Source: Paracoccus sp. MA
Lineage (GTDB): Bacteria > Pseudomonadota > Alphaproteobacteria > Rhodobacterales > Rhodobacteraceae
Direction of reading: 5' to 3'
Assembly (NCBI RefSeq): GCF_020990385.1
Contig: NZ_CP087598.1
Location: forward strand, 62,001 to 126,000
DNA: 64,000 nt
Shown piece by piece: positions 35,401 through 44,831 of this stretch. Each line of letters starts with the position of its first letter. Position 1 is the first letter of the stretch. The notes under the pieces are model-generated. The model saw only the letters and a program-made list of their open reading frames with translations, was not told the DNA's origin and did no database searches. The position numbers and the translations under genes are program-made.

Positions 35401-37935
35401 ATGCCCTATGATCCCGCAATCAGCGAACCGCGCTGGCAAGAGGCGTGGGAGCAGGCCGATACGTTCCGCGCCGTCCGGGACGAGCGGCCCAAGTATTACG
35501 TGCTGGAAATGTTCCCCTATCCCTCGGGGCGCATCCATATGGGGCATGTGCGCAACTACACGATGGGCGACGTGGTGGCGCGGTTCAAGCGCGCGCAGGG
35601 CTTTTCCGTGCTGCATCCGATGGGCTGGGACGCCTTCGGCATGCCGGCCGAGAATGCGGCGATGGAGCAGGGCGGCCATCCGCGCGACTGGACCTATGGC
35701 AATATCGCCACCATGCGCGGGCAGCTGAAGCCCTTGGGCCTGTCCATCGACTGGAGCCGCGAATTCGCCACCTGCGACGACGCCTATGTCGCCCAGCAGC
35801 AGGCGCTGTTCCTGGACATGCTGGAGGCCGGGCTGATCACCCGCAAGTCGGCGCAGGTAAACTGGGACCCGGTCGACATGACCGTGCTCGCCAACGAGCA
35901 GGTGATCGATGGCAAGGGCTGGCGCTCGGGCGCAACGGTCGAGCGCAAGGAACTGACGCAGTGGTTCTTCAGGATCTCGGACTATTCGGATGAGCTGCTG
36001 ACGGCGCTGGACGGGCTGGAGGGCTGGCCGGAAAAGGTGCGGCTGATGCAGGCCAACTGGATCGGCAAGTCGCGCGGGCTGCAATTCCGCTTCGACACCG
36101 TGAACCTGCCGGATTTCCCGCAGATCGAGGTCTATACCACCCGCCCCGACACGCTGATGGGCGCGAGCTTCGTGGCGCTGTCGCCGGATCACCCGCTGGT
36201 CAAGGCGCTGGCGGCCAGGGATCCGAAGGTCGCGGCTTTCGTCGAGGAATGCCGCAAGATCGGCACGACCGAGGAAGCCATCGAGACCGCGCCGAAGCTG
36301 GGCTTCGACACCGGGCTGACGGTGCGCCACCCGCTGGACCCGGATTGGCAATTGCCGATCTGGATCGCGAATTTCGTGCTGATGGATTACGGCACCGGCG
36401 CGATCTTCGGCTCTCCGGCGCATGACGAGCGCGACCACGAATTCGCGACGAAATACGGGCTGCCGATCCGCGCCACCTTCGGCGAAAAGGGCATGACGTT
36501 GGAACAGGCCGACGCGCTGGTGGCGAAAGCGCCCTATGTGCCGCTGAAATCCGAAACCGTGACCTATGTGCGCGGCTTTGCCGGTCCGGCCGACCAGACC
36601 GGCGAGGCGGCGGTGGATGCCGCCATCGCCCATGCCGAGGCCAAGGGCTATGGCGAGGGCGTGACGAAATTCCGCCTGCGCGACTGGGGCATCTCGCGCC
36701 AGCGTTACTGGGGTTGCCCGATCCCGGTGGTGCATTGCGCGACATGCGGCACCGTGCCCGAGGCCAAGGCGAATCTGCCGGTGCTGCTGCCGCAGGACGT
36801 CAGCTTCGACGTGCCCGGCAACCCGCTGGACCGGCATCCGACCTGGCGCAACGTCACCTGCCCGCAATGCGGCGGCCCGGCGCGGCGCGAGACGGACACC
36901 ATGGACACTTTCGTCGATTCGTCCTGGTATTACGCCCGCTTCACCGCGCCGCACGCGACGACGCCGACCGAGCGTGCCGAGACCGATTACTGGATGAACG
37001 TCGACCAGTATATCGGCGGCATCGAGCATGCGATCCTGCACCTGCTCTATTCGCGCTTCTTCGCCCGCGCCATGGTCAAGACCGGCCACCTGCCGGAAAG
37101 CGCCAGGGAGCCGTTCGACGCGCTCTTCACCCAGGGCATGGTCACGCATGAGATCTACATGACCCGGGACGAGCGCGGCCGCCCGGTCTATCACCTGCCC
37201 GAGGATGTGGTGGACGGCAAGCTGGCCGACGGCACCGAGGTCGAGATCATTCCCTCGGCCAAGATGTCGAAATCCAAGAAGAACGTCGTCGATCCGGTCA
37301 ATATCGTCGCCAATTTCGGCGCCGATACGGCGCGCTGGTTCATGCTCTCGGACAGCCCGCCCGAACGGGACGTGGAATGGACCGCCGCCGGGGCCGAGGC
37401 CGCGAACCGCTTCCTCGCCCGGGTCTGGCGGCTCGCCGACGAGATCCCCGAGGGCGGGGCCGATCCCGACCTGACCCGCGCCGCGCATCGCGCCATCGAC
37501 GAGGTGACGAAATCCATCGAGGGCTTCGCCTTCAACAAGGCGGTGGCCAAGATCTATGAGCTGGCAAACAGCATCGGCAAGTCGAGCGCGGGCGGCGAAA
37601 GCCGGCGCGAGGCGCTGCGCATCATGGCGCAGCTGATGGCGCCCATGGTGCCGCACCTGGCCGAAGAGATCTGGGCGAAGGCCGGCGGGCAAGGCATGGT
37701 GGTCGATGCCGCCTGGCCCAAGGCGGACCCGGCGCTGCTGGTTTCCGACAGCGTGGTGCTGCCGATCCAGATCAACGGCAAGCGCCGGGCCGAGATCGAG
37801 GTGCCCAAGGACATGCCCAAGGAAGAAATCGAGGCCATCGTGCTGGCCGACGAAACCGTGCGGCGCTTCATGGAGGGCCAGCCGCCCAAGAAGCTGATCG
37901 TGGTGCCGGGGCGGATCGTCAATGTCGTGGTCTAG
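35401..37935 (+). CDS. leuS: Leucyl-tRNA synthetase
   Basis: An 844-residue class Ia synthetase charging tRNA-Leu. The HIGH-type motif is HMGH at residues 46-49 within [16 protein letters not shown]. The CP1 editing domain includes TTRPDTLMG and [17 protein letters not shown] (editing-site Asp). KMSKS lies at residues 621-625 and the C-terminal anticodon-binding region follows. Length is normal for a bacterial alpha-type LeuRS. GGAGG supports the start. It overlaps lptE by 14 nt. Confidence 0.98.
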   Translation: MPYDPAISEPRWQEAWEQADTFRAVRDERPKYYVLEMFPYPSGRIHMGHVRNYTMGDVVARFKRAQGFSVLHPMGWDAFGMPAENAAMEQGGHPRDWTYGNIATMRGQLKPLGLSIDWSREFATCDDAYVAQQQALFLDMLEAGLITRKSAQVNWDPVDMTVLANEQVIDGKGWRSGATVERKELTQWFFRISDYSDELLTALDGLEGWPEKVRLMQANWIGKSRGLQFRFDTVNLPDFPQIEVYTTRPDTLMGASFVALSPDHPLVKALAARDPKVAAFVEECRKIGTTEEAIETAPKLGFDTGLTVRHPLDPDWQLPIWIANFVLMDYGTGAIFGSPAHDERDHEFATKYGLPIRATFGEKGMTLEQADALVAKAPYVPLKSETVTYVRGFAGPADQTGEAAVDAAIAHAEAKGYGEGVTKFRLRDWGISRQRYWGCPIPVVHCATCGTVPEAKANLPVLLPQDVSFDVPGNPLDRHPTWRNVTCPQCGGPARRETDTMDTFVDSSWYYARFTAPHATTPTERAETDYWMNVDQYIGGIEHAILHLLYSRFFARAMVKTGHLPESAREPFDALFTQGMVTHEIYMTRDERGRPVYHLPEDVVDGKLADGTEVEIIPSAKMSKSKKNVVDPVNIVANFGADTARWFMLSDSPPERDVEWTAAGAEAANRFLARVWRLADEIPEGGADPDLTRAAHRAIDEVTKSIEGFAFNKAVAKIYELANSIGKSSAGGESRREALRIMAQLMAPMVPHLAEEIWAKAGGQGMVVDAAWPKADPALLVSDSVVLPIQINGKRRAEIEVPKDMPKEEIEAIVLADETVRRFMEGQPPKKLIVVPGRIVNVVV

Positions 37936-38407
37936 GCGCAGCGTGATCCTGGCCGGGCTGGCGCTGGCCGCCTGCGGTTTTTCCCCCGTCTACGGGCCGG
38001 GCGGCACCGGCGGCAAGCTCTTCGGCAAGGTCCGCACCGCCGATCCCAAGACGCCGGACGACTTCAGCTTCGCCGGCCGCATCGCCGAACGGCTGGGTCC
38101 GGATACGGAGGCCCGCTTCCTGCTCGACTACCGGCTGCGCATCGCCGTGGTGCCGCAGGCGATCACCCCCGACGAGGTGACGACCCGCTACGCGCTGAAC
38201 GGCACCGCCGACTTCGCCCTGACCGAGGCCGCGACCGGCCGCGAGGTGACGCGCGGGCAGGTCAGCAGCTTCACCTCCTATTCCACCACCGGCACCACCA
38301 TCGCCACCATGGCGGCGGAACAGGACGCGCATGAGCGGCTGGCGCGGATGCTGGCCGACCAGGTGGTGACGCGGCTCTTGGCCGTCCAGCCCGACGCGGT
38401 GCCATGA
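37922..38407 (+). CDS. lptE: LPS-assembly lipoprotein LptE
   Basis: A 161-residue lipoprotein with lipobox LAAC (Cys at about residue 18) followed by [10 protein letters not shown], the typical LptE mature start. It plugs the LptD barrel at the outer membrane and helps insert lipopolysaccharide. The [16 protein letters not shown] and [16 protein letters not shown] segments fit the family fold. It begins inside the end of leuS and its TGA overlaps the holA ATG; the leuS-lptE-holA order is common in proteobacteria. Confidence 0.92.
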   Translation: MSWSRRSVILAGLALAACGFSPVYGPGGTGGKLFGKVRTADPKTPDDFSFAGRIAERLGPDTEARFLLDYRLRIAVVPQAITPDEVTTRYALNGTADFALTEAATGREVTRGQVSSFTSYSTTGTTIATMAAEQDAHERLARMLADQVVTRLLAVQPDAVP

Positions 38408-39432
38408 TCCTGAAGGGCGCCGAGATCGGACGCTATCTGGCGCGGCCCGATCCGACGCGCCCGGCGCTGCTGATCCATGGCCAGGACGCCATGCGGGTGG
38501 CGCTGAAGCGGGCCGAGGCGGTCAAGGCGCTGGTCGGCCCCGGCGCCGAGGAGGAGATGCGCCTGACCCGCATTCCCGGCGCCGACCTGCGCAAGGACCC
38601 TGCGGCGCTGCTGGATGCCGTGAAGGCGGTAGGCTTCTTTCCGGGCCAGCGCGTGGTGCTGGTCGATGATGCGCCGGATGCGGCGGCGCCGGCCGTCGCC
38701 ACGGCCATTGCCGAATGGAAAAGCGGCGATGCGGTGATCGTGGTCGCGGCCGGGAGCCTGGGCAAGTCCTCGGCGCTGAGGAAGCTTTTCGAGCCGCATC
38801 CCGCCGCCGTGACCGCGCCGATCTATGACGACCCGCCCGGCGAGGAGGAGGTCGGCCGCTGGCTGCATGAGGCCGGGCTGCGCGAGGTGCCGCGCGACGC
38901 GATGCGCGACCTGATGGCGCTGTCCCGCGCCCTCGATCCCGGCGATTTCCGCCAGACGGTGGAAAAGATCGGGCTTTACAAGCATGGCGACCCCGAACCG
39001 CTGACGCCCGCCGAGATCGCCGCGCTGGCGCCGGCCACCATCGAGGCCGAGGTCGATGAGCTGATCGACTGCGTGGCCGAGGGCCGGGCGCGCGAATTCG
39101 GCACGCTGATGCGGCGGATCGAGGGGCAGGGCATCGCCCCGGTGACGCTGTGCATCGCGGCGCTGCGGCATTTTCGCGGGCTGCATGCCGGCGCCTCGGA
39201 CCCCGGCGGGCCGGGAGCCGGGCTGTCGCGGCTGCGGCCGCCGGTCTTCGGCCCGCGCCGCGACCGCATGATCCGGCAGGCGCAGGACTGGGGCATGCGG
39301 GCGCTGGAGGATGCGGTCCACCAGCTGATCGAGACCGATCTGGCGTTGCGCTCGTCCTCGAAGGCACCGGCCATGGCGCTGATGGAGCGGATGCTGTTGC
39401 GGCTTTGCATGATGCCGCGCGGCGGGCGCTGA
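38404..39432 (+). CDS. holA: DNA polymerase III subunit delta
   Basis: A 342-residue clamp-loader delta subunit that opens the beta clamp. The N-terminus LLIHGQDAMRVALKRAEAV and VKAVGFFPGQRVVLVDD, the middle DPGDFRQTVEKIGLYKHGD, and the C-terminal lid AALRHFRGLHAG fit HolA. Length matches (about 340). It starts in an ATGA overlap with lptE and ends sharing one base with the start of the flavoprotein gene. Confidence 0.93.
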   Translation: MILKGAEIGRYLARPDPTRPALLIHGQDAMRVALKRAEAVKALVGPGAEEEMRLTRIPGADLRKDPAALLDAVKAVGFFPGQRVVLVDDAPDAAAPAVATAIAEWKSGDAVIVVAAGSLGKSSALRKLFEPHPAAVTAPIYDDPPGEEEVGRWLHEAGLREVPRDAMRDLMALSRALDPGDFRQTVEKIGLYKHGDPEPLTPAEIAALAPATIEAEVDELIDCVAEGRAREFGTLMRRIEGQGIAPVTLCIAALRHFRGLHAGASDPGGPGAGLSRLRPPVFGPRRDRMIRQAQDWGMRALEDAVHQLIETDLALRSSSKAPAMALMERMLLRLCMMPRGGR

Positions 39433-40628
39433 TGCAGGCCCTGGTGATCGGCGCCGGCCCCGCCGGGCTGATGGCGGCCGAGGTGCTGGCCGGGCAGGGC
39501 GCGCGGGTCGTCGTGTCCGAGGCCATGCCGACCCCGGCGCGCAAGTTCCTGATGGCGGGGAAATCCGGGCTGAACCTGACCAAGGCCGAGCCGTTCGCGG
39601 CGTTTGCGGCGCATTATGGGGGCTCTGCCCCCGTCCTGCGGACTCCCCCGGAGTATTTGGAAAACGGTGAAATCGGGCCTGAGGCGGTGATGGCCTGGGC
39701 GCGCGGGCTGGGGGTGGAGCTGTTCACCGGCTCGACCGGGCGGGTGTTTCCGGTCGGGATGAAGGCCTCGCCGCTGCTGCGGGCCTGGCTGGCGCGGCTG
39801 GCGGACCTGGGGGTCGAGCTGCGGACGCGCTGGCGCTGGAGCGGTTTTGACGGCGACGGCTGGCGCTTCGAGGCGCCGGGCGGGGTTCAGATCTTGCGGC
39901 CGCGGGTCGTGGTGCTGGCGCTGGGGGGCGCGAGCTGGCCGCGGCTGGGCTCGGACGCCGCCTGGGTGCCCTGGCTTCGCGGGAAGGGTGTCGCGATGGT
40001 GCCGTTCCGGCCGGCGAACATGGGCTTTCGCGCCGCCTGGTCGGCGCAGATGGCCCGGCATTTCGGCCGGGCGGTCAAGGGCGTGGCGCTGCATGTCGGG
40101 GACCGGGTCGGACGCGGCGAATGGGTCGTCAGCGCAGGCGGAATCGAAGGCGGCGGGATCTATGAGGTCGCGGCCGCGATGCGGGACGGGGCCGAGGCTT
40201 TCGTCGATCTGGCTCCGGACCTGGCGCCCGAGGAGCTGGCGCGGCGCTTCGCCATGGTGCCGGCGAAGCTGTCGGTCGGCAACCGGCTGCGGCGGGTGCT
40301 GGGCGATCCGATCCGCGCGGCGCTGCTGATGGAATGGGGCCGGCCGCTGCCCGCCGAGCCCGAACGGCTGGCCATGCGCGCCAAGGCGCTGCGGTTGCGG
40401 CACCAGGGGCCGATGGGCATCGAGCGGGCGATTTCCTCGGCCGGGGGGATCGGTGCCGACAGCCTGACCGATGCGCTGGAGCTGAAGGCGCTGCCCGGCG
40501 TCTTCGCCGCCGGCGAGATGCTGGACTGGGAAGCGCCGACCGGCGGCTATCTGCTGACCGGCTGCCTTGCCACCGGGCGGCTGGCCGGGCAGGGCGCCGC
40601 CGCCTACCTGGCCGCGGCGCGCAGATAG
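39432..40628 (+). CDS. HI0933/TIGR03862-type flavoprotein with an in-frame repeat insert
   Basis: A 398-residue FAD protein. The dinucleotide-binding motif VIGAGPAGLMAAE opens the protein. FLMAGKSGLNLTKAEPF and FTGSTGRVFPVGMKASPLLRAWL are diagnostic of the HI0933/TIGR03862 family, and the C-terminal GVFAAGEMLDWEAPTGGYLLTGCLATGR binds FAD. The activity is unknown, probably a flavin oxidoreductase. Residues about 63-81 (between HYG and the EAVMAWARGLG helix) are encoded by a copy of a dispersed genomic repeat at 39618-39675, replacing the usual short loop. The frame remains open, so the protein may tolerate it. Convergent 25-bp overlap with the GST gene. Confidence 0.88.
   Translation: MQALVIGAGPAGLMAAEVLAGQGARVVVSEAMPTPARKFLMAGKSGLNLTKAEPFAAFAAHYGGSAPVLRTPPEYLENGEIGPEAVMAWARGLGVELFTGSTGRVFPVGMKASPLLRAWLARLADLGVELRTRWRWSGFDGDGWRFEAPGGVQILRPRVVVLALGGASWPRLGSDAAWVPWLRGKGVAMVPFRPANMGFRAAWSAQMARHFGRAVKGVALHVGDRVGRGEWVVSAGGIEGGGIYEVAAAMRDGAEAFVDLAPDLAPEELARRFAMVPAKLSVGNRLRRVLGDPIRAALLMEWGRPLPAEPERLAMRAKALRLRHQGPMGIERAISSAGGIGADSLTDALELKALPGVFAAGEMLDWEAPTGGYLLTGCLATGRLAGQGAAAYLAAARR
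39618..39675 (+). repeat. Dispersed GC-rich repeat inside a coding sequence
   Basis: The left part GGGGGC-TCT-GCCCCC (39618-39632) is a 6-bp hairpin. It is followed after 12 nt by CCCCCGGAGTATTTGG (39645-39660) and AAAACGGTGAAATCG. The same two-part order occurs on the minus strand at 61061-60997, and the right part occurs at 21178-21151. Such elements are usually intergenic in Rhodobacterales (from memory). Confidence 0.75.
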
Positions 40629-41191
40629 GCCGGGCGGGCCCGCATGGTCTGGAGGTAATCGGTCAGCCGGTGCTCGGTGATCGGAAAGCGCGCCGTCAGC
40701 GCCCAGGTCAGGCAATGCGCCAGGATGATGTCGGGCACCGTCATGCGCTCGCCCATCAGGAAGCCGTCCTCGGCCATGCGATGCACCAGGGTGCGCTGGC
40801 TGCGCTCGAATTCCCAGCGCAGGGTGTTCTTGATCGCCGCCAGCCGCATCTCCTCGGGGAGCACGAAGCTGTGGCGCGCCGCCAGCCACAGCGCGGCGTC
40901 GAATTCGTCCAGCACGAATTGCGTCAGGCTGTCCTGCCGCGCCCGGTCGAGGCTGCCGGCCGGATGGGTCAGGGCCCCGTGCTTGTCGGCCAGATAGGTC
41001 AGGATGGCGGTGGAATCGGTGATGGGCGTGCCGTCCACCACCAGCACCGGCACCTTGCCCGCCGGGTTGAAGGGCCGGACCCCTTCGGTCTGCGGGTTCA
41101 CCGCGACATGTTCATAAGGCTGGCCGAGTTCCTCGAGCATCCAGAGCACGCGCAGGGCGCGGCTCTTGCCGGTTCCGATCACCTGATACAT
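40604..41191 (-). CDS. Glutathione S-transferase family protein
   Basis: A 195-residue GST-fold protein. The N-terminal thioredoxin-like domain has SRALRVLWMLEELGQPYEHV with the active-site region, then GKVPVLVVDGTPITDSTAILTYLADK, where the Pro and the Asp-Ser pair bind glutathione. The C-terminal helical domain includes MGERMTVPDIILAHCLTW. The N-terminus is of the zeta/beta-like bacterial type with Ser at the catalytic site. Substrate unknown. Its end overlaps the convergent flavoprotein gene by 25 bp; transcribed alone. Confidence 0.9.
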   Translation of the reverse strand: MYQVIGTGKSRALRVLWMLEELGQPYEHVAVNPQTEGVRPFNPAGKVPVLVVDGTPITDSTAILTYLADKHGALTHPAGSLDRARQDSLTQFVLDEFDAALWLAARHSFVLPEEMRLAAIKNTLRWEFERSQRTLVHRMAEDGFLMGERMTVPDIILAHCLTWALTARFPITEHRLTDYLQTMRARPAYLRAAAR

Positions 41192-41312
41192 CGAGTTCCC
41201 CGCATCGCCTTGAACCCAAGGCTAACGCCGCCGCCCGATTCAGGCAATCAGCGCCATTGACGCGGCCGCCGCCCGGGCGCAGGAATTGCAGGCTGCGAGA
41301 GGGAGGGACAAC

Positions 41313-42557
41313 ATGTCCAAGGCAATGCGCGCGCCGCTGTTCACCTCGGTGCTGGTCGGCGGCTCGATCATCCTGCTGATCAATTTCGCCCTGCGGGCCA
41401 GTTTCGGCGTCTTCCAGATCCCCATCGCGCAGGAATTCGGCTGGCCGCGGGCCGAGTTCAGCCTGGCCATCGCCATCCAGAACCTGGCCTGGGGCATCGG
41501 CCAGCCGATCTTCGGCGCCCTGGCCGAACGCTGGGGCGACCGCTGGTCGGTGATCATCGGCGCCTTCCTCTATTCCGCCGGGCTGATCCTGACGGCCTAC
41601 GCCACCGACCCGCTGGCCATGCAATTGCTGGAGGTGATGGTCGGCTTCGGCATCGCCGGCACCGGCTTCGGCGTGATCCTTGCGGTGATCGGCCGCGCCG
41701 CCAGCGACGAGAACCGCAGCCTGGCGCTGGGGATCGGCACCGCCGCCGGCTCGGCCGGGCAGGTCTTCGGCGCGCCGCTGGCCGAGGCGCTGCTGATGCA
41801 TTACCCGTGGCAGAGCGTGTTCATCATCTTCGGGGTGATCGTGCTGGCCTGCCTGTTCTTCCTGCCCATGCTGGGCGGCGGCAAGCCCGCCAGCCGCGGC
41901 GAGCTGGAAGAGAGCATGGGCTCGGTGCTCAAGCGCGCCTTCACCGACCCGTCCTATCTGATGATCTTTGCCGGGTTCTTTTCCTGCGGCTACCAGCTGG
42001 CCTTCATCACCGCACATTTCCCCGCCATGGTGACCGAGATGTGCGGTCCGATCAGCCCGATGGGCACGCTGGCCAGCATCGGCATCACCACCACCTCGGC
42101 GCTTGGCGCCGCCGCCATCTCGCTGATCGGACTGGCGAATATCGCCGGGGCAATCTTCGCGGGCTGGCTGGGGAAACGCTATACCAAGAAATACCTGCTG
42201 GCCGGGATCTATACGCTGCGCACCATCGCCGCCGCCGCCTTCATCCTGATGCCGATCACGCCGACCAGCGTCATTGTGTTCTCTCTGGTGATGGGCGGGC
42301 TGTGGCTGGCCACCGTGCCGCTGACCTCGGGGCTCGTCGCCTATATCTACGGGCTGCGCTATATGGGCACGCTTTACGGCTTCGTGTTCCTGAGCCACCA
42401 GCTCGGCTCGTTCCTGGGCGTCTGGCTGGGCGGCAAGATGTATGACATCTACGGCGATTACACCTTGGTCTGGTGGGTCGGGGTCGGGGTCGGCGCCTTC
42501 AGCGCGCTGATCCATCTGCCGGTGCGCGAGACGCCGGCGCGGCTGGCCCCGGCCTGA
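41313..42557 (+). CDS. MFS transporter
   Basis: A 414-residue major facilitator with 12 predicted helices. AERWGDRWSVIIGAFLYSAGL is the loop 2-3 signature region, with a parallel GWLGKRYTKKYLLAGIY in the second half. Family-level resemblance is to the oxalate/formate or monocarboxylate antiporter-like group (NFALRASFGVFQIPIAQEFGW near the N-terminus), so organic-anion uptake is plausible but unproven. GGGAGG precedes the ATG at 41313. The stop lies in the loop of the downstream terminator hairpin. Divergent from the GST gene. Confidence 0.9.
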   Translation: MSKAMRAPLFTSVLVGGSIILLINFALRASFGVFQIPIAQEFGWPRAEFSLAIAIQNLAWGIGQPIFGALAERWGDRWSVIIGAFLYSAGLILTAYATDPLAMQLLEVMVGFGIAGTGFGVILAVIGRAASDENRSLALGIGTAAGSAGQVFGAPLAEALLMHYPWQSVFIIFGVIVLACLFFLPMLGGGKPASRGELEESMGSVLKRAFTDPSYLMIFAGFFSCGYQLAFITAHFPAMVTEMCGPISPMGTLASIGITTTSALGAAAISLIGLANIAGAIFAGWLGKRYTKKYLLAGIYTLRTIAAAAFILMPITPTSVIVFSLVMGGLWLATVPLTSGLVAYIYGLRYMGTLYGFVFLSHQLGSFLGVWLGGKMYDIYGDYTLVWWVGVGVGAFSALIHLPVRETPARLAPA

Positions 42558-42570
42558 CTTGCCGGTTTTT
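42549..42570 (+). terminator. Intrinsic terminator overlapping the MFS stop codon
   Basis: CCGGC (42549-42553) and GCCGG (42561-42565) enclose a 7-nt loop containing the TGA stop; TTTTT then GTTT follows. Compact terminator that ends the transcript right at the end of the gene. Confidence 0.75.
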
Positions 42571-42572
42571 GT

Positions 42573-42601
42573 TTGACTGGTCAATCAACAAACCCTAGCC
42601 T
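42573..42601 (+). promoter_or_regulatory. Promoter with overlapping palindromic operator, acid phosphatase gene
   Basis: TTGACT (42573-42578), exactly 17 bp, TAGCCT (42596-42601). The -35 begins the near-palindrome TTGACTGGTCAA (42573-42584), of a form often seen as TetR-family operators in alphaproteobacteria. It follows immediately after the terminator of the previous gene. Confidence 0.5.
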
Positions 42602-42647
42602 TCGCGGTCAGGCGCAGAAAGCGCCGACGCAGAACAGGGAGAGTTCG

Positions 42648-43424
42648 ATGACCTTCAACCGCCTTGCCCGCCGCCTGACGCTGGGCCTGACCGCATCGGT
42701 GCTGATCGCACCCGCCGCCCTCGCGCAGGACGCCGCGCAGATGCCGCAATGCCAGGTCCGGGAATTCGCCATGGGGCTGCGCTATCAGCAGCAATCGGCC
42801 GAGGTCCGGGCCCTGCAACTGCAGGCCTTCGCGCTGGCGACCGAACGGCTGGACGCCGCCGTCGCCAAGGCCGACGATCCGGCGAAGCTGGCCGTGGTCA
42901 CCGACCTGGACGAGACGGTGATCGACAACACCCCGCTTCTGGTGCGCGACATGCAGGAATGCCACCAATACGACAGCTGAGACACCTGGGGCTTCTGGGA
43001 GCGCGACGGCAAGCCCACGCTGATCCCCGGCGCCGGGGAGTTCCTCGACCATGCCGACAAGGCCGGGGTGGCGATCTATTACATCTCGGACCGGTTCGGC
43101 GAGAACAAGGCCGCGACCATCGCCACGCTGAACGAGCTGGGCCTGCCGCAGGTCTCGGAGGATCACGTGCTGCTTTACGGCACCACCAAGGTCGAGCGGC
43201 GCGCCGTGGTCTCGGAGGATCACCAGATCGTGCTGCTGCTGGGCGACACGCTGCACGATTTCGACGGCGTGTTCCACAAGGCCGATACCGCGACCAAGCG
43301 CGAAAAGGTGGACGAGAACCGGGCGCGTTTCGGCGCGGACTGGATCGTGCTGCCCAACGCCACCTATGGCGAATGGAGCGAGGCGCCCCTGACCGCCTGG
43401 GATGCCGAGCTGAAGACCGAATAG
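42648..43424 (+). pseudogene. Class-C (e(P4)-type) acid phosphatase / 5'-nucleotidase interrupted by in-frame TGA
   Basis: A HAD-superfamily secreted phosphatase reading frame of 258 codons with one TGA at codon 111 (42978-42980). Before it: signal peptide (cleavage after PAALA) and the catalytic VVTDLDETVIDNTP (DLDET at residues 86-90). After it: DTWGFWERDGKPTLIPGAGEFL, YYISDRFGENK, LLYGTTKVERRAVV and VLLLGDTLHDFD, the remaining HAD motifs. All conserved parts are in one frame, so only the TGA breaks it. The position suggests an ancestral TGG (Trp). No lipobox, unlike e(P4) itself. The ATG at 42648 has GGGAG upstream. It may be a recent pseudogene, a read-through gene or a sequencing error. 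Confidence 0.85.
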
Positions 43425-43637
43425 CAGCCGAAGCCGGCCGGATCGCGCCGCGGTCTCCGGCGGCCCCTTCCGCCCGGCCCCGGCGATGCGGCCCCGGGCG
43501 GGCATAGGCAGGCGCGGGCGGGCGCGGCCTCATGCGGCGGGCGCGCTGCGCGCCGCGGCAAATCCGTCGCGCGGCCCATTGCGCCCCGCCGGGCAATCGG
43601 CAAGTCTCGGCCCCGGCAGGGCTAAGGGGGGCGGTTC

Positions 43638-44831
43638 ATGCGCGCATTGTGGTCGGCGGGGATCGTCAGCCTGATCCTGGCCTATATGCTCAGCCAGTTC
43701 TATCGCGCCTTCCTGGCGGTGCTGTCCCCGGTCCTGCAGGCCGAGCTGGGCGCGGGACCCGAGGATCTGGCGATCTCGTCGGGGCTGTGGTTCCTGACCT
43801 TCGCCCTGATGCAGCTGCCCATCGGTGGGGCGCTGGACCGGATCGGGCCGCGCTGGACGGTCGCCGCGCTGCTGGCGCTGGGAGGCGCGGGCGGGGCGGC
43901 GGTCTTTGCGCTGGCGCAGGCGGCCTGGCATCTGCATGTCTCGCTGGCGCTCATGGGGATCGGCTGCGCGCCGGCGCTGATGGGCAGCTATTACATCTTC
44001 GCCCGCAACTATCCCCCGGCGCTGTTCGGCACGCTGGCCGGGGCGGTGGTCGGCTTCGGCTCGATGGGCAACATCCTGGGCGCCGCACCGCTGGTCTGGG
44101 TGATCGAGGCCATCGGCTGGCGCCAGACGCTCTGGTCGCTGGCGGGGATCACGCTGGCGGTGGCGCTGGCGATCCTGGCCTTCACCCGCGACCCCGAGCG
44201 GCTGGCGGCAGCGGCCCCGCGCGGCTCGCTGGCCGAGCTTCTGCGGCTGCGGCCGCTGTGGTTCATCCTGCCGCTGTTTTCGGTCAATTACGCCGCCTCG
44301 GCCGCGATCCGGGGCCTCTGGGCCGGGCCCTACATGGCCGAGGTGCATGGCGCCTCGGACCAGCTGATCGGCCGGGCGACGCTGGCCATGGGCGTGGCCA
44401 TGGTGATCGGCAGCTTCCTGGTCGGACCGGCGACGCGGCTGGCGGGATCGCTGCGCCGGCTGGCGCTGGTCGCCAACGGCGCGGGCGTGCTGGTCATGGC
44501 CGGGCTGTGGCTGTTTCCCGCCGAAAGCGTGCCGCTGTCGGTGGCGCTTCTGGCGCTGGTCGGGCTGTCGGGCGCCACCTACACCGTGCTCATGGCGCAT
44601 GGCCGCGCCTTTCTGCCGCCGCATTTGGTGGGGCGGGGCGTGACATTCCTCAACATGTTCTCGATCGGCGGGGCGGGGGTGCTGCAATTCGCCTCGCGCC
44701 CGGTCTATGGCTGGGCCGCCGCGCAGGGCAGCGCCGCCGAGGCCTATTCCACCCTGTTCCTGTTCTTCCTGATTCCGCTTACGGTGGGGTTCCTGTTGTA
44801 TTTCCTGACGCCCGAGACCCCCGATGCCTGA
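43638..44831 (+). CDS. MFS transporter
   Basis: A 397-residue major facilitator with 12 hydrophobic helices. LSQFYRAFLAVLSPVLQAELG at the first helix and GGALDRIGPRWTVAALLALGG, the loop 2-3 motif, are clear. LWFLTFALMQLPIG and the conserved loop NYPPALFGTLAGAVVGFGSMGN suggest a nitrate-type or drug/organic-anion MFS subgroup, not closer than that. Start at 43638 preceded by GGGGGCGG. Its 3' end overlaps the glycosyltransferase gene by 8 nt. Confidence 0.9.
   Translation: MRALWSAGIVSLILAYMLSQFYRAFLAVLSPVLQAELGAGPEDLAISSGLWFLTFALMQLPIGGALDRIGPRWTVAALLALGGAGGAAVFALAQAAWHLHVSLALMGIGCAPALMGSYYIFARNYPPALFGTLAGAVVGFGSMGNILGAAPLVWVIEAIGWRQTLWSLAGITLAVALAILAFTRDPERLAAAAPRGSLAELLRLRPLWFILPLFSVNYAASAAIRGLWAGPYMAEVHGASDQLIGRATLAMGVAMVIGSFLVGPATRLAGSLRRLALVANGAGVLVMAGLWLFPAESVPLSVALLALVGLSGATYTVLMAHGRAFLPPHLVGRGVTFLNMFSIGGAGVLQFASRPVYGWAAAQGSAAEAYSTLFLFFLIPLTVGFLLYFLTPETPDA

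Noticed and set aside
35155..37692. Long minus-strand frame opposite leuS
   Set aside because: LeuS on the + strand has HMGH, KMSKS and the editing motifs; the antisense product has no recognisable domain.
42978..42980. TGA as a selenocysteine codon in the acid phosphatase
   Set aside because: The family needs no Sec at this site, the surrounding pattern predicts Trp, and no SECIS-like hairpin is evident just after it.
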